From positions 1-18,161 of the forward strand of contig CAZODO010000115.1 in NCBI GenBank assembly GCA_964578605.1: 18,161 bases of DNA, read 5' to 3'. The first letter of the stretch is position 1. Each line of letters starts with the position of its first letter. This DNA comes from JAXMHN01 sp964578605 (GTDB taxonomy: Bacteria; Verrucomicrobiota; Verrucomicrobiia; Limisphaerales; SIBE01). The notes under the pieces were generated by a model that was not told the origin of the DNA, made no database searches, and saw nothing but the letters and a program-made list of their open reading frames with translations. The position numbers and the translations under genes are program-made. Shown here piece after piece: positions 7,373-14,880 of this stretch.

Positions 7373-8926
7373 CTAAGGGCTTCTGGGCGCTAAAGCAGCG
7401 GTTTCAGGGCTGGCTTGGGCGGGTCCAACAGGCAAGCCCGGTGCGCTGGCGTGCTGGACCGGTTTGGTGCCATGCACTGCGGCGGCGGCGCGGTTTGAGA
7501 GGTTGACAGCAGGACCGGGAATCACGCCCAGGAAGAGCATCCCAGCGAGGCAGGCCGCCAGCGCCCACCGGGCCGGCCGGGACACAGCGATCGGGCTGGA
7601 TTCCGTCTCGGGGCGCGCGGGGTGGCGGTCGGGCCAATAGATCGCGCGGACGACCCCAAGGTAAAAATAGAAGGAGATCACCACGCCGACGATGGCAATC
7701 CCGACCAGCCAGTAAAAAGCCGGTTCGAGAGGATTCCGTGCCAGCAGGGCGCGGAAAAGCAGGAATTTGCCGAAAAAGCCCGCCAGGGGAGGGATTCCCG
7801 CCAGCGAGATCATGGCCAGGGCGAGGCTGGCCGCAAGCAAAGGCGAACGCTGGTGCAGGCCCGCCAGGGCGTCGATATTTTCGCTCTCAACTTCGCGCGC
7901 GACGATGCAGACGACGGTGAAGGCAGCCAGCACCGTAAACAGGTATCCCGCCAGGTAATAAAGGATCGCAGACGAACCGTCGGCGGTCATGGCGGTCACG
8001 CCCAGAAGCATATATCCCGCGTGGGCGATGCTCGAGTAACCCAGCAGGCGCTTCAGGTTTTTCTGGGGGATGGCGCAAAGATTGCCATAGAGAATCGTGG
8101 CGCCGGCAAGCACCATGAACAGCGGCGTCCACGCCGAGATCACCCCCGGCGCGGCACCGAACAAAACCCGGATCAGGAGCGCAAATCCCGCGGCTTTCGA
8201 GCCGGCGGCTAGAAAGGCCGTGGTCGGAGCAGGGGCGCCCTGATAAACGTCAGGGGCCCAGATTTGAAAAGGGACAGCGGCAATTTTAAAGCCGATGCCG
8301 ACCAGGACGAGCAAAAGGCCGAGCGTGAACAGGGCGTTGCCGGATAAAGCGCCATTCGCGGCCAGTATCCGGGTGAAGTTGGTCGTGTCGGCGGCGCCGA
8401 AGATAAGCGCGACGCCATAGACAGTGAACCCGGCCGAAAGCGCCCCCATGATCAAGTATTTCACGCCCGCCTCAAGGGACCGGACCAAAGAGCGTTGGAA
8501 ACTTGTGAGGACGTAAAACGTGACCGTGATCAGCTCCATGGAAACGAACAGCATCAGGAAATCGTTTGCGGACGAGGCAAACATCATTCCCGATAGCGCA
8601 AACAGGAGCAGGGCGTAATACTCGCCAATGCCGGCCCGGAAACGGTCTGCGAATTCGACCGTCATGATCAGGACGAGAATGGCGGCCAGCAGGAAGAATC
8701 GCTTGAAGAACAAGGCCAGCGCGTCCAGGACGTACATGCCGCCGAACGCGATCACCGGTTCGGCTGGTTGCATGAAAAAGCTGGCGGCAAGAAGCACCGC
8801 AAGCCCCGCGGCAGCCACGTATCCCAAACCCCGCTCCCGCTCCGGAGGAAGCCACAGATCGGCCAGCAGAATCCCAAGGCCGAGCCCGACCACGCCAAGT
8901 TCAAGAATTGCCGCGCTTACGTTCAT
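7373..8926 (-). CDS. nuoN: NADH-quinone oxidoreductase subunit N (complex I)
   Basis: 517 residues; an antiporter-like proton-channel subunit of the complex I membrane arm, with about 14 membrane helices. Residues corresponding to the E. coli proton path are present: E131 in 'MELITVTFYVL', K156, K214 in 'GFKIAAVPFQIWAPD', K244 and K387 in 'GFFGKF'. The start at 8926 overlaps the nuoM stop by 4 bases (ATGA), which implies translational coupling. The open frame reaches upstream to 9211, but that part overlaps nuoM and is soluble-looking, so it is not used. After the last helix (ending near residue 475), a tail of about 40 Ala/Pro-rich residues extends beyond usual NuoN ends. It is the last gene of the nuo run. 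Confidence 0.96.
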   Translation of the reverse strand: MNVSAAILELGVVGLGLGILLADLWLPPERERGLGYVAAAGLAVLLAASFFMQPAEPVIAFGGMYVLDALALFFKRFFLLAAILVLIMTVEFADRFRAGIGEYYALLLFALSGMMFASSANDFLMLFVSMELITVTFYVLTSFQRSLVRSLEAGVKYLIMGALSAGFTVYGVALIFGAADTTNFTRILAANGALSGNALFTLGLLLVLVGIGFKIAAVPFQIWAPDVYQGAPAPTTAFLAAGSKAAGFALLIRVLFGAAPGVISAWTPLFMVLAGATILYGNLCAIPQKNLKRLLGYSSIAHAGYMLLGVTAMTADGSSAILYYLAGYLFTVLAAFTVVCIVAREVESENIDALAGLHQRSPLLAASLALAMISLAGIPPLAGFFGKFLLFRALLARNPLEPAFYWLVGIAIVGVVISFYFYLGVVRAIYWPDRHPARPETESSPIAVSRPARWALAACLAGMLFLGVIPGPAVNLSNRAAAAVHGTKPVQHASAPGLPVGPAQASPETAALAPRSP

Positions 8927-10536
8927 TGCGAAATCGCCGGCAGTGCCGCCGGTGAAGGGTCCCCATCGGAAGTGGGCAGGGCGGCGGAGCGGGCCAGCGC
9001 CGCTGCCGCAGCGGTCGTAACGGCCTGAGGATGGGAGGGAGAAACCTCCGCCACTGTTCGGGGAGTCGTCCGGGCCACAATCGACTCGACGGCCAGCTTC
9101 GCCCGGTCCGTTAGCAGGCGTGGCGCGACGCCAAACACCAGCAGGCCAGCCAAGAGCAGGGCAAAGGGCAGGCGGCGCCAAGCGTTCGCCGCGTCCGGGA
9201 GGCCATCCCACCGGGTGTCCGGCGGACCGTGAAAGATGGCCCGGACGGCGCGGAGCATATAGACCGCGCCGATGATCAGGGCACCCCAGGCGGCCAGGAT
9301 CGTGACCAGGCGCAGAGGTGTCCAGGCGCCGAAAAACACCAGGACTTCACCGGCGAAGTTCGCAAAACCGGGCACGCCGCAAGCCGCAAATGCGGCCATC
9401 ATGAATGCGGTTCCGATAAACGGAAACTGGCGGAGAAGTCCGCCCATTTGGGACATCTCAAGCGTCTTGGTCTGGTGAAGCAGGTAACCGCTAAGGGCGA
9501 AGGTGAGTGCGGCGAGAAAGCCGTGCGCCACCATGATGACCACGGTCCCGGTAATCCCGATCAGGCTCAGGCTGGCGATGCCCAGGAAGGCAAACCCCAT
9601 ATGAGCGACGCTCGAGTGGCCAATAAGAAGATTCAGGTCCTTCTGCCGGATCGCGACCAGGCCAATGAAAAGAATGTTCCCCAGGCATAGCCAGGCCAGC
9701 ACAGGCATCCAGTCCCGCGCCGCGTCCGGCAGCATCGGGATGGCCACCCGAATCAACCCGTAAAGGCCGAACTTCTTCAATACGCCCGCGTGAAGCATGG
9801 CGGTTGCGGTCGGCGCAGCGCTATAGCCGAGAGGCGCCCAGGTATGGAACGGCCATAAAGAGACGAGGATGCCAAACCCGAAAAGGAGGAGTGGAAACGT
9901 GAGTTGCTGGGCGGTGCCAGAGAGCGGGTTGGCCGCCAGCCGGCTCGTCAATTCCGGAATGCTGAACGTTTGCGCACCTGCTTGAAGATAAAGCGCGATC
10001 AACCCGGCCAGAGCGATGAGTGCCCCAAAGCTAAGGTAGAGCGTCATTTTGAACGCCGCGTAGCCGCGATGCGCCCCCCGCCCCCACACGCCGATCATGA
10101 TGAAGGTTGGAATGAGCGCAAGCTCATGGAAAAAGAAGAAGAAGAACAGGTCCAGCGATGCGAACGCGCCCAGGATGCCGCCCGTCATGATCAGCAGGAG
10201 AAAGTAAAACTCCTTCTCGCGCTCCCGGATTTCCCACGAGACGCACGCGGCCGCAAACGCCACGATAGCGCCCATCAGGATCAGGCCGATATTGATTCCG
10301 TCGGCCCCCACTTCGTAATGGATTCCCAGAGAACTGACCCAGGGCACCTTTTGGAGGAAATGGTACCCGGGAGTGTCCATAGGGAAGAGCCAGAACGCTT
10401 TGATCGCCAGCAGCATGGTGATCAAGGTCACCGCCAGCGCGATCAGGCGGATGCCAAAACGCAGGCTGCGCGGCGTCAGCGCCACAAGAGCTGCGCCAAG
10501 AAGCGGCCATGCGATGATGAACGTCAAGGTCGACAT
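8923..10536 (-). CDS. nuoM: NADH-quinone oxidoreductase subunit M (complex I), variant type
   Basis: 537 residues; an antiporter-like proton-pumping subunit. E138 follows a run of six Phe (131-136) and corresponds to the essential TM5 Glu of E. coli (E144). K255 in 'HAGVLKKFGLYGLIR' fits the TM8 Lys, and E397 in 'FAGEVLVFFG' fits the TM12 Glu. The TM7 region reads 'GFGILVSLWPFHTWAP' where E. coli has 'GFAVKMPVVPLHGWLP', so the central TM7 Lys (E. coli K234) appears replaced by L224. The E. coli 'PDAH' following it is also absent. The last 55 or so residues are an Ala/Pro/Ser-rich tail. It begins 2 bases after the nuoL stop and overlaps nuoN by 4 bases. Antiporter-family paralogues exist outside complex I, but the position between nuoL and nuoN settles the identity. 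Confidence 0.95.
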   Translation of the reverse strand: MSTLTFIIAWPLLGAALVALTPRSLRFGIRLIALAVTLITMLLAIKAFWLFPMDTPGYHFLQKVPWVSSLGIHYEVGADGINIGLILMGAIVAFAAACVSWEIREREKEFYFLLLIMTGGILGAFASLDLFFFFFFHELALIPTFIMIGVWGRGAHRGYAAFKMTLYLSFGALIALAGLIALYLQAGAQTFSIPELTSRLAANPLSGTAQQLTFPLLLFGFGILVSLWPFHTWAPLGYSAAPTATAMLHAGVLKKFGLYGLIRVAIPMLPDAARDWMPVLAWLCLGNILFIGLVAIRQKDLNLLIGHSSVAHMGFAFLGIASLSLIGITGTVVIMVAHGFLAALTFALSGYLLHQTKTLEMSQMGGLLRQFPFIGTAFMMAAFAACGVPGFANFAGEVLVFFGAWTPLRLVTILAAWGALIIGAVYMLRAVRAIFHGPPDTRWDGLPDAANAWRRLPFALLLAGLLVFGVAPRLLTDRAKLAVESIVARTTPRTVAEVSPSHPQAVTTAAAAALARSAALPTSDGDPSPAALPAISQ

Positions 10537-10538
10537 GC

Positions 10539-12407
10539 TTAAATGAGCATGAAAAACAGAACCAGCGTTACCCCGAGCGTGAACAGAAAGGCGTAAGTCT
10601 GGAGATTGCCGGTCTGCACCAGGCGGAGCACACGGCCTATCAGTTCCGTGCTCGATTGCAGCCCACGGATCAGAAACCCGGAGATCACCCAGCGGTCGAT
10701 GGCATTCGCCACGGAGGCCAATCGTTCCTGGGTGGCAGAGATGAGCGCCTCATACAGTTCGTCGAAGTAAAACCGGTGGCGCATGGCGCGCGAAAAGGCG
10801 CCAAGCTTCTCTGGCAACGGATCCCGTTGCGCTTTGGCATAGAGCGGCCAGGCCAGCAGCAGCCCGATGCCCACTGCCACCAGGCTCGCCAGCGCGGCGA
10901 CGGGTTCATGGCTGAAGGGTTCGAAAAGCCGTTCCGCCAAAGACGGCGCGACGGCCGGTTCGAATCCTCGAAATCTTCTCGAGTAGACGTCGGCGATGCC
11001 CCACAGGCCAGCCAGGCAGGAGGGCACCGCGAGTAAAAGGAGCGGCACCGTCATGACACCCGGCGATTCGTGGGCGCTCGCCGCGGCGGCAGACCGGTTT
11101 GAACCCCCAAACGCCACCAGAAGCAGCCGGAACATGTAGAACGTGGTAAGAATCGCGACCACGAATGCGATGGCGAAAAGCGCCATGCTCTTGTGATAGG
11201 CCACCGCCAGAATAGCGTCCTTGCTGTAAAAGCCGCTCAAGGGGGGAATACCCGCCAGGGCCAGTGTGCCCACCAGAAAGGGCCAGAAGGTCAAGGGCAT
11301 TCTCGACCGCAGGCCGCCCATGTTCCAGATATTCTGCTCGTGATGCAGGCTATGAATGACCGACCCGGCGCCGAGGAACAGGAGCGCTTTGAAAAAGGCG
11401 TGCGTCGTCAGATGGTACATCGCCGCCACAGGGCCTCCCACGCCCACCGCCAAGACCATGTAGCCCAACTGTGACAGGGTGGAATAGGCCAGGATGCGTT
11501 TGATATCGTTCTGCTGGACGGCAATCACGGCAGCAAGCAAGGCAGTCGCGCCCCCAATCCAGGCCACCCCTTGAAGGGCCGGCGCGTTGAAAAGGAAAAA
11601 GGTCCGGCAAAGCATGTAAACCCCAGCCGCGACCATCGTCGCGGCGTGAATGAATGCACTCACCGGCGTGGGACCTTCCATGGCGTCCGGTAGCCAGACG
11701 TGCAGCGGGAATTGGGCGGACTTGCCCGCCGCTCCGCAGAAGATCAGGAGCCCGGCCGCCGTGGCCCACGGCCCCAAAGCTCCGGGAGCGATTCGCAGGC
11801 GCTCCTCCAGTTCCGTGAACCTGAGCGACCCAAGCAGGCTCCAGACAAGGAGAATGCCCAGCAGAAACCCGAAATCGCCAAGGCGGTTGGTCAAAAAGGC
11901 TTTCTTCGAAGCGTCCGCAGCCGCCGGCCGGTCATACCAGAAGCCGATCAACAGGTAACTTGAGACCCCCACCAGCTCCCAGAAAATGAACATCTCCAGG
12001 AAATTGTTGGCCAGGACAATCCCGGCCATCGACGCGGTGAACAGGCTCAGTCCCGCGAAATAGCGGCTGAACCCGCGGTCGCCTTGCATGTAGCCGGCGG
12101 AAAAGATGTGAATCACCGCCCCCACGCCCGTAACGATCAGCAACATCGGGAGACTGAGCGCGTCCAGGCGCAAGCCCAAGTCCGCCTGGAACCCGCCCAC
12201 GCGCAGCCAGTTCACCCGCAACTCCGTCCCGGTCGTCCGGAAAGTCGCGAAGAGGACCAGGCTGCAGAGAAAGGCCAGCACCACTGCCGCGATCGACAGG
12301 CCGGCGCTGAGGCGCCGGTCCTGTTGCGTGAACAGGGTGATGCCCGCCGCCGCCAGGAGCGGCAGCAAAAGGATGAGCCAGGCCAAATGGGCGATCGTTT
12401 CAGCCAT
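10539..12407 (-). CDS. nuoL: NADH-quinone oxidoreductase subunit L (complex I)
   Basis: 622 residues; the distal antiporter-like subunit, with the long lateral helix and final membrane helix at its C-terminus. Key residues are in place: E144 in 'FWELVGVSSYLLIGFWY', D178, K229 in 'CGAAGKSAQFPLHVWLPDAM', H254, H334/H338 and K340 in 'YHLTTHAFFKALLFLGAGS', and K396 in 'SGFYSKDAIL'. The numbering is almost identical to E. coli NuoL, so the proton path is intact. The start at 12407 lies 4 bases after the nuoK stop, and the stop lies 2 bases before nuoM. The C-terminal segment from about 545 to 620 is the lateral-helix region, including 'RFYFDELYEALI'. Confidence 0.97.
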   Translation of the reverse strand: MAETIAHLAWLILLLPLLAAAGITLFTQQDRRLSAGLSIAAVVLAFLCSLVLFATFRTTGTELRVNWLRVGGFQADLGLRLDALSLPMLLIVTGVGAVIHIFSAGYMQGDRGFSRYFAGLSLFTASMAGIVLANNFLEMFIFWELVGVSSYLLIGFWYDRPAAADASKKAFLTNRLGDFGFLLGILLVWSLLGSLRFTELEERLRIAPGALGPWATAAGLLIFCGAAGKSAQFPLHVWLPDAMEGPTPVSAFIHAATMVAAGVYMLCRTFFLFNAPALQGVAWIGGATALLAAVIAVQQNDIKRILAYSTLSQLGYMVLAVGVGGPVAAMYHLTTHAFFKALLFLGAGSVIHSLHHEQNIWNMGGLRSRMPLTFWPFLVGTLALAGIPPLSGFYSKDAILAVAYHKSMALFAIAFVVAILTTFYMFRLLLVAFGGSNRSAAAASAHESPGVMTVPLLLLAVPSCLAGLWGIADVYSRRFRGFEPAVAPSLAERLFEPFSHEPVAALASLVAVGIGLLLAWPLYAKAQRDPLPEKLGAFSRAMRHRFYFDELYEALISATQERLASVANAIDRWVISGFLIRGLQSSTELIGRVLRLVQTGNLQTYAFLFTLGVTLVLFFMLI

Positions 12408-12411
12408 AGCC

Positions 12412-12717
12412 CTAGAGTTTCAGCGTGGCGAGGTTCTCCACATGCGCGCTGTGCCGCTTGCGATAGAGCGCCACGATCAGGGCCAGCCCCACCGCAACCT
12501 CGGCCGCGGCGACGGTGATGATAAAGAAGACCATGACCTGTCCATTGAGATTGTTGTGGAACCGCGAGAAGGCCACCATCGCGAGATTGGCTGCGTTCAG
12601 CATCAATTCCAGCGCCATGTAAATCACCAGCACGCTGCGCCGCACCACCACCCCGATCAGGCCGAGGCTGAAGAGGAGCGCACTGACCACCATGTAATGT
12701 CCCAATCCCACGCTCAC
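12412..12717 (-). CDS. nuoK: NADH-quinone oxidoreductase subunit K (complex I)
   Basis: 101 residues with three membrane helices, the usual NuoK length. E37 in 'YMALELMLNAANL' and E73 in 'ITVAAAEVAVGLALIVALYR' match the two conserved membrane glutamates (E36 and E72 in E. coli). The start is a GTG at 12717 overlapping the nuoJ TGA (GTGA). It gives 'MSVGLGHYMVVSALLFSLGL', which aligns with normal NuoK N-termini; the later ATG within 'HYM' would cut off the first helix. Translational coupling to nuoJ is expected. Confidence 0.96.
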   Translation of the reverse strand: MSVGLGHYMVVSALLFSLGLIGVVVRRSVLVIYMALELMLNAANLAMVAFSRFHNNLNGQVMVFFIITVAAAEVAVGLALIVALYRKRHSAHVENLATLKL

Positions 12718-13217
12718 TTGAGATCCTTTTTGCTTAAGAGAATGACCCCGACCATCGCCACAAGCAGGAGCAGCGACAGCATTTCGAGGGGCAGAAGGTA
12801 CTCCGTGAAGAGCAGCCGGCCCAGGGGAGCCGTGGCGCCCTCCAGTTGCGGTGCGGCTGCCCTGCCATTGAGCGGCGCAGACTGAAACGCTCTCAGGAAC
12901 AAGCCGTAAAGGAGGGAAACAGTGACCACGGCCAGGACGGCGCCGACCCACCGGATTCGGCGTTGCTCCTCTTCCTTCAAGTCCAGAAGCATGATGACGA
13001 ACAGGAACAGCACCATGACCGCGCCGGCGTAAACCAGCACCTGGACGGCCGCCAGGAAAAAGGCGTGCAAAAGCACGAACAAGCCGGCCATCGACACGAT
13101 GGTCAGCACGAGGCACATCGCGCTGGTGACGGGATTCCGGCTGAACGGATTCGCCACCACGAGCGCGCCGCAGATCAACGTCGCGGCCGCGAACACATAG
13201 AACAATATATCCTGCAT
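12714..13217 (-). CDS. nuoJ: NADH-quinone oxidoreductase subunit J (complex I)
   Basis: 167 residues with five membrane helices. The conserved third helix 'VQVLVYAGAVMVLFLFVIML' (58-77) is the segment that carries the pi-bulge coupling the quinone site to the antiporters. The ATG at 13217 is preceded by AGAAGG, a good ribosome-binding site. This fits its position after the only sizeable gap in the operon, where coupling from nuoI is not possible. Helix 5 ends in 'VGVILLSKKDLK', typical of the family. It overlaps nuoK by 4 bases. Confidence 0.95.
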   Translation of the reverse strand: MQDILFYVFAAATLICGALVVANPFSRNPVTSAMCLVLTIVSMAGLFVLLHAFFLAAVQVLVYAGAVMVLFLFVIMLLDLKEEEQRRIRWVGAVLAVVTVSLLYGLFLRAFQSAPLNGRAAAPQLEGATAPLGRLLFTEYLLPLEMLSLLLLVAMVGVILLSKKDLK

Positions 13218-13236
13218 GGACCTTCTCTATTGCCGC

Positions 13237-13261
13237 CAGCGCGGGAACTCCCGCTGCGCTG
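13237..13261 (-). promoter_or_regulatory. Hairpin in the nuoI-nuoJ spacer
   Basis: CAGCGC-GGG (13237-13245) pairs with CCC-GCT-GCGCTG (13250-13261), giving 9 pairs with a 3-base bulge and an AACT loop. It lies in the 75-bp gap (13218-13292), the only gap over 7 bp in the nuo run shown. It has no T-run. An effect on mRNA processing or stability between the two halves of the operon is possible. Confidence 0.35.
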
Positions 13262-13292
13262 GGCAGCGTTTCCCCGGGGCCGCCTTGCTGGC

Positions 13293-13826
13293 CTACGGCG
13301 GAACTCCCTGCGCCTTGGCTTCGGCTGCCTTGCGCTGCCACTTCCGAATCTTATCCTCATGCACACCCCCCAGTGCCAGCAGTTTCTCTTTGTTGTAAAT
13401 CATCTCCTCGCGGGTGGGGCCGGTCAGGGAGTAATCCTGCATCAGGAAAATGGCTTCTTCCGGGCAGACTTCCTGGCAGAAGCCGCAGTAAATGCACCGC
13501 AGCATGTCGATATCGAATTCCTTGGGAGCCTTTTCCACATTGCCCGCTTCCGGCACGCCCTCGGGTCCCGGCGGGGTGATACGGATCGCCTTCGGCGGGC
13601 AGATGAATTCGCACAGTTGGCACGACACGCACTTGATCCGGGCGTCCTGGTCCCGGACAAGGTAAGGGGCCCCACGGTAGCCGTCCGGCACGGACCATTT
13701 CTGTTCCGGGAATTGCAGGGTCACCTTCTTCTTGAAGAAGTGACGCAGGGTCACCTTGAACCCGGAGAGCAGCGCCGGGAGATAGATCCGCTCCCAGAAG
13801 CTTAGAGGCTTGCGTTGGACAATCAT
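13293..13826 (-). CDS. nuoI: NADH-quinone oxidoreductase subunit I (complex I, two 4Fe-4S)
   Basis: 177 residues; the peripheral-arm subunit that carries clusters N6a and N6b and hands electrons towards N2. Two ferredoxin motifs are complete: C66-x2-C69-x2-C72-x3-C76-P and C111-x2-C114-x2-C117-x3-C121-P. The ATG at 13826 gives 'MIVQRKPLSFWERIYLPALL', with AAAGG just upstream, and lies 7 bases after the nuoH stop. An ATG at 13868 in the same frame would overlap nuoH and add a Pro/Gly-rich leader unlike the family. The N-terminal amphipathic segment (8-30) is the usual membrane-contacting helix. Confidence 0.97.
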   Translation of the reverse strand: MIVQRKPLSFWERIYLPALLSGFKVTLRHFFKKKVTLQFPEQKWSVPDGYRGAPYLVRDQDARIKCVSCQLCEFICPPKAIRITPPGPEGVPEAGNVEKAPKEFDIDMLRCIYCGFCQEVCPEEAIFLMQDYSLTGPTREEMIYNKEKLLALGGVHEDKIRKWQRKAAEAKAQGVPP

Positions 13827-13833
13827 GGCGCCT

Positions 13834-14880
13834 TTAGCGGGTGATCCATAGCCAGGTGGCCGTGGCAACGATGTTCGCCAGCGCCAGCGGCACCAGGCGG
13901 CACCAGCCCAGGTTCATCAACTGATCGAAGCGGAACCGCGGGAGCATCCACCGGACCCAAATAACCAGCACCATCACCCCAAGCATTTTGCCAAGGAAAA
14001 TGCCAATATGCGCGATCCCCGCTCCCAGTGTGGCTGCCGGCTGGTCCAGCCCAAAGACGGGCAAGGTCCACCCGCCCAGAAAGAGCGTCACAATCATTGC
14101 CGCGGCGGCCACGACGGCGGCGTATTCGCCCATGAAGAAGAGCGCGAATTTCATCGAGCTGTACTCGACATTGTAGCCGCCCGCCAACTCCTGCTCCGAT
14201 TCCGGCAGATCGAACGGCAGCCGGTTCGTTTCCGCAAAAGCCGCGGCGACAAAGATGAGGAAGGCCAACGGCTGCTTGAATGCCAGCCAGTTGAGAAAGC
14301 CACCCGATTGATAGCTGATCACTTGGCTGAGGTTCAGGTTGCCCACCAACAAGAACAACGGAATCACCGACAACCCCATCGAGATCTCATACGAGATCAT
14401 CTGCGCCGTGGATCGAATTCCCCCAAGAAACGGATACTTCGAATTGGCGGCGTATCCGGCCAGCACGATGCCGTAGACGCCCAGGGACACGATCCCAAAC
14501 GTGTAGAGAATCCCGACGTTCAAGTCCGCCAGCACCATCGGCTGCTTCCCCAGGGCCGATCCGAACGGGATGACCGCGATGGTCAACAGGCTCGGGATTA
14601 GCACCACGGCAGGCGCCAGCCAGAAGTATCCCCGCCGGACGTGCGCCGGGGTGAAGTCCTCCTTAAAGAAAAGTTTGGCGCCGTCGGCCATCGGCTGCAG
14701 GAGTCCGAAAGGACCCACGCGATTTGGCCCCACCCGATCCTGGATAAACGCCGCCACGCGCCGCTCGATGTAAACCGCATACGCCACGATCCCCATCATG
14801 ACCGCAAAGACCCCGAGGATCTTCACCGCACTGAACAGGGCGAACTGCTGAGGAGCCGTTAGACTTGCGAGCCAGTTCAT
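13834..14880 (-). CDS. nuoH: NADH-quinone oxidoreductase subunit H (complex I)
   Basis: 348 residues with about eight membrane helices; it forms the quinone chamber and links the peripheral and membrane arms. Signature stretches are 'ERRVAAFIQDRVGPNRVGP' (39-57), 'GGIRSTAQMISYEI' (153-166) and 'AETNRLPFDLPESEQELAGG' (216-235), which carries the acidic loop near the quinone site. The ATG at 14880 overlaps the nuoG stop as ATGA. The in-frame ATG at 14940 lies inside nuoG and would add a charged leader, so it is not used. Confidence 0.97.
   Translation of the reverse strand: MNWLASLTAPQQFALFSAVKILGVFAVMMGIVAYAVYIERRVAAFIQDRVGPNRVGPFGLLQPMADGAKLFFKEDFTPAHVRRGYFWLAPAVVLIPSLLTIAVIPFGSALGKQPMVLADLNVGILYTFGIVSLGVYGIVLAGYAANSKYPFLGGIRSTAQMISYEISMGLSVIPLFLLVGNLNLSQVISYQSGGFLNWLAFKQPLAFLIFVAAAFAETNRLPFDLPESEQELAGGYNVEYSSMKFALFFMGEYAAVVAAAAMIVTLFLGGWTLPVFGLDQPAATLGAGIAHIGIFLGKMLGVMVLVIWVRWMLPRFRFDQLMNLGWCRLVPLALANIVATATWLWITR

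Noticed and set aside
12846..13805. Long plus-strand open frame opposite nuoJ and nuoI
   Set aside because: It is antisense to conserved complex I genes, rich in Arg/Gln/His, and has no membrane or domain signature.
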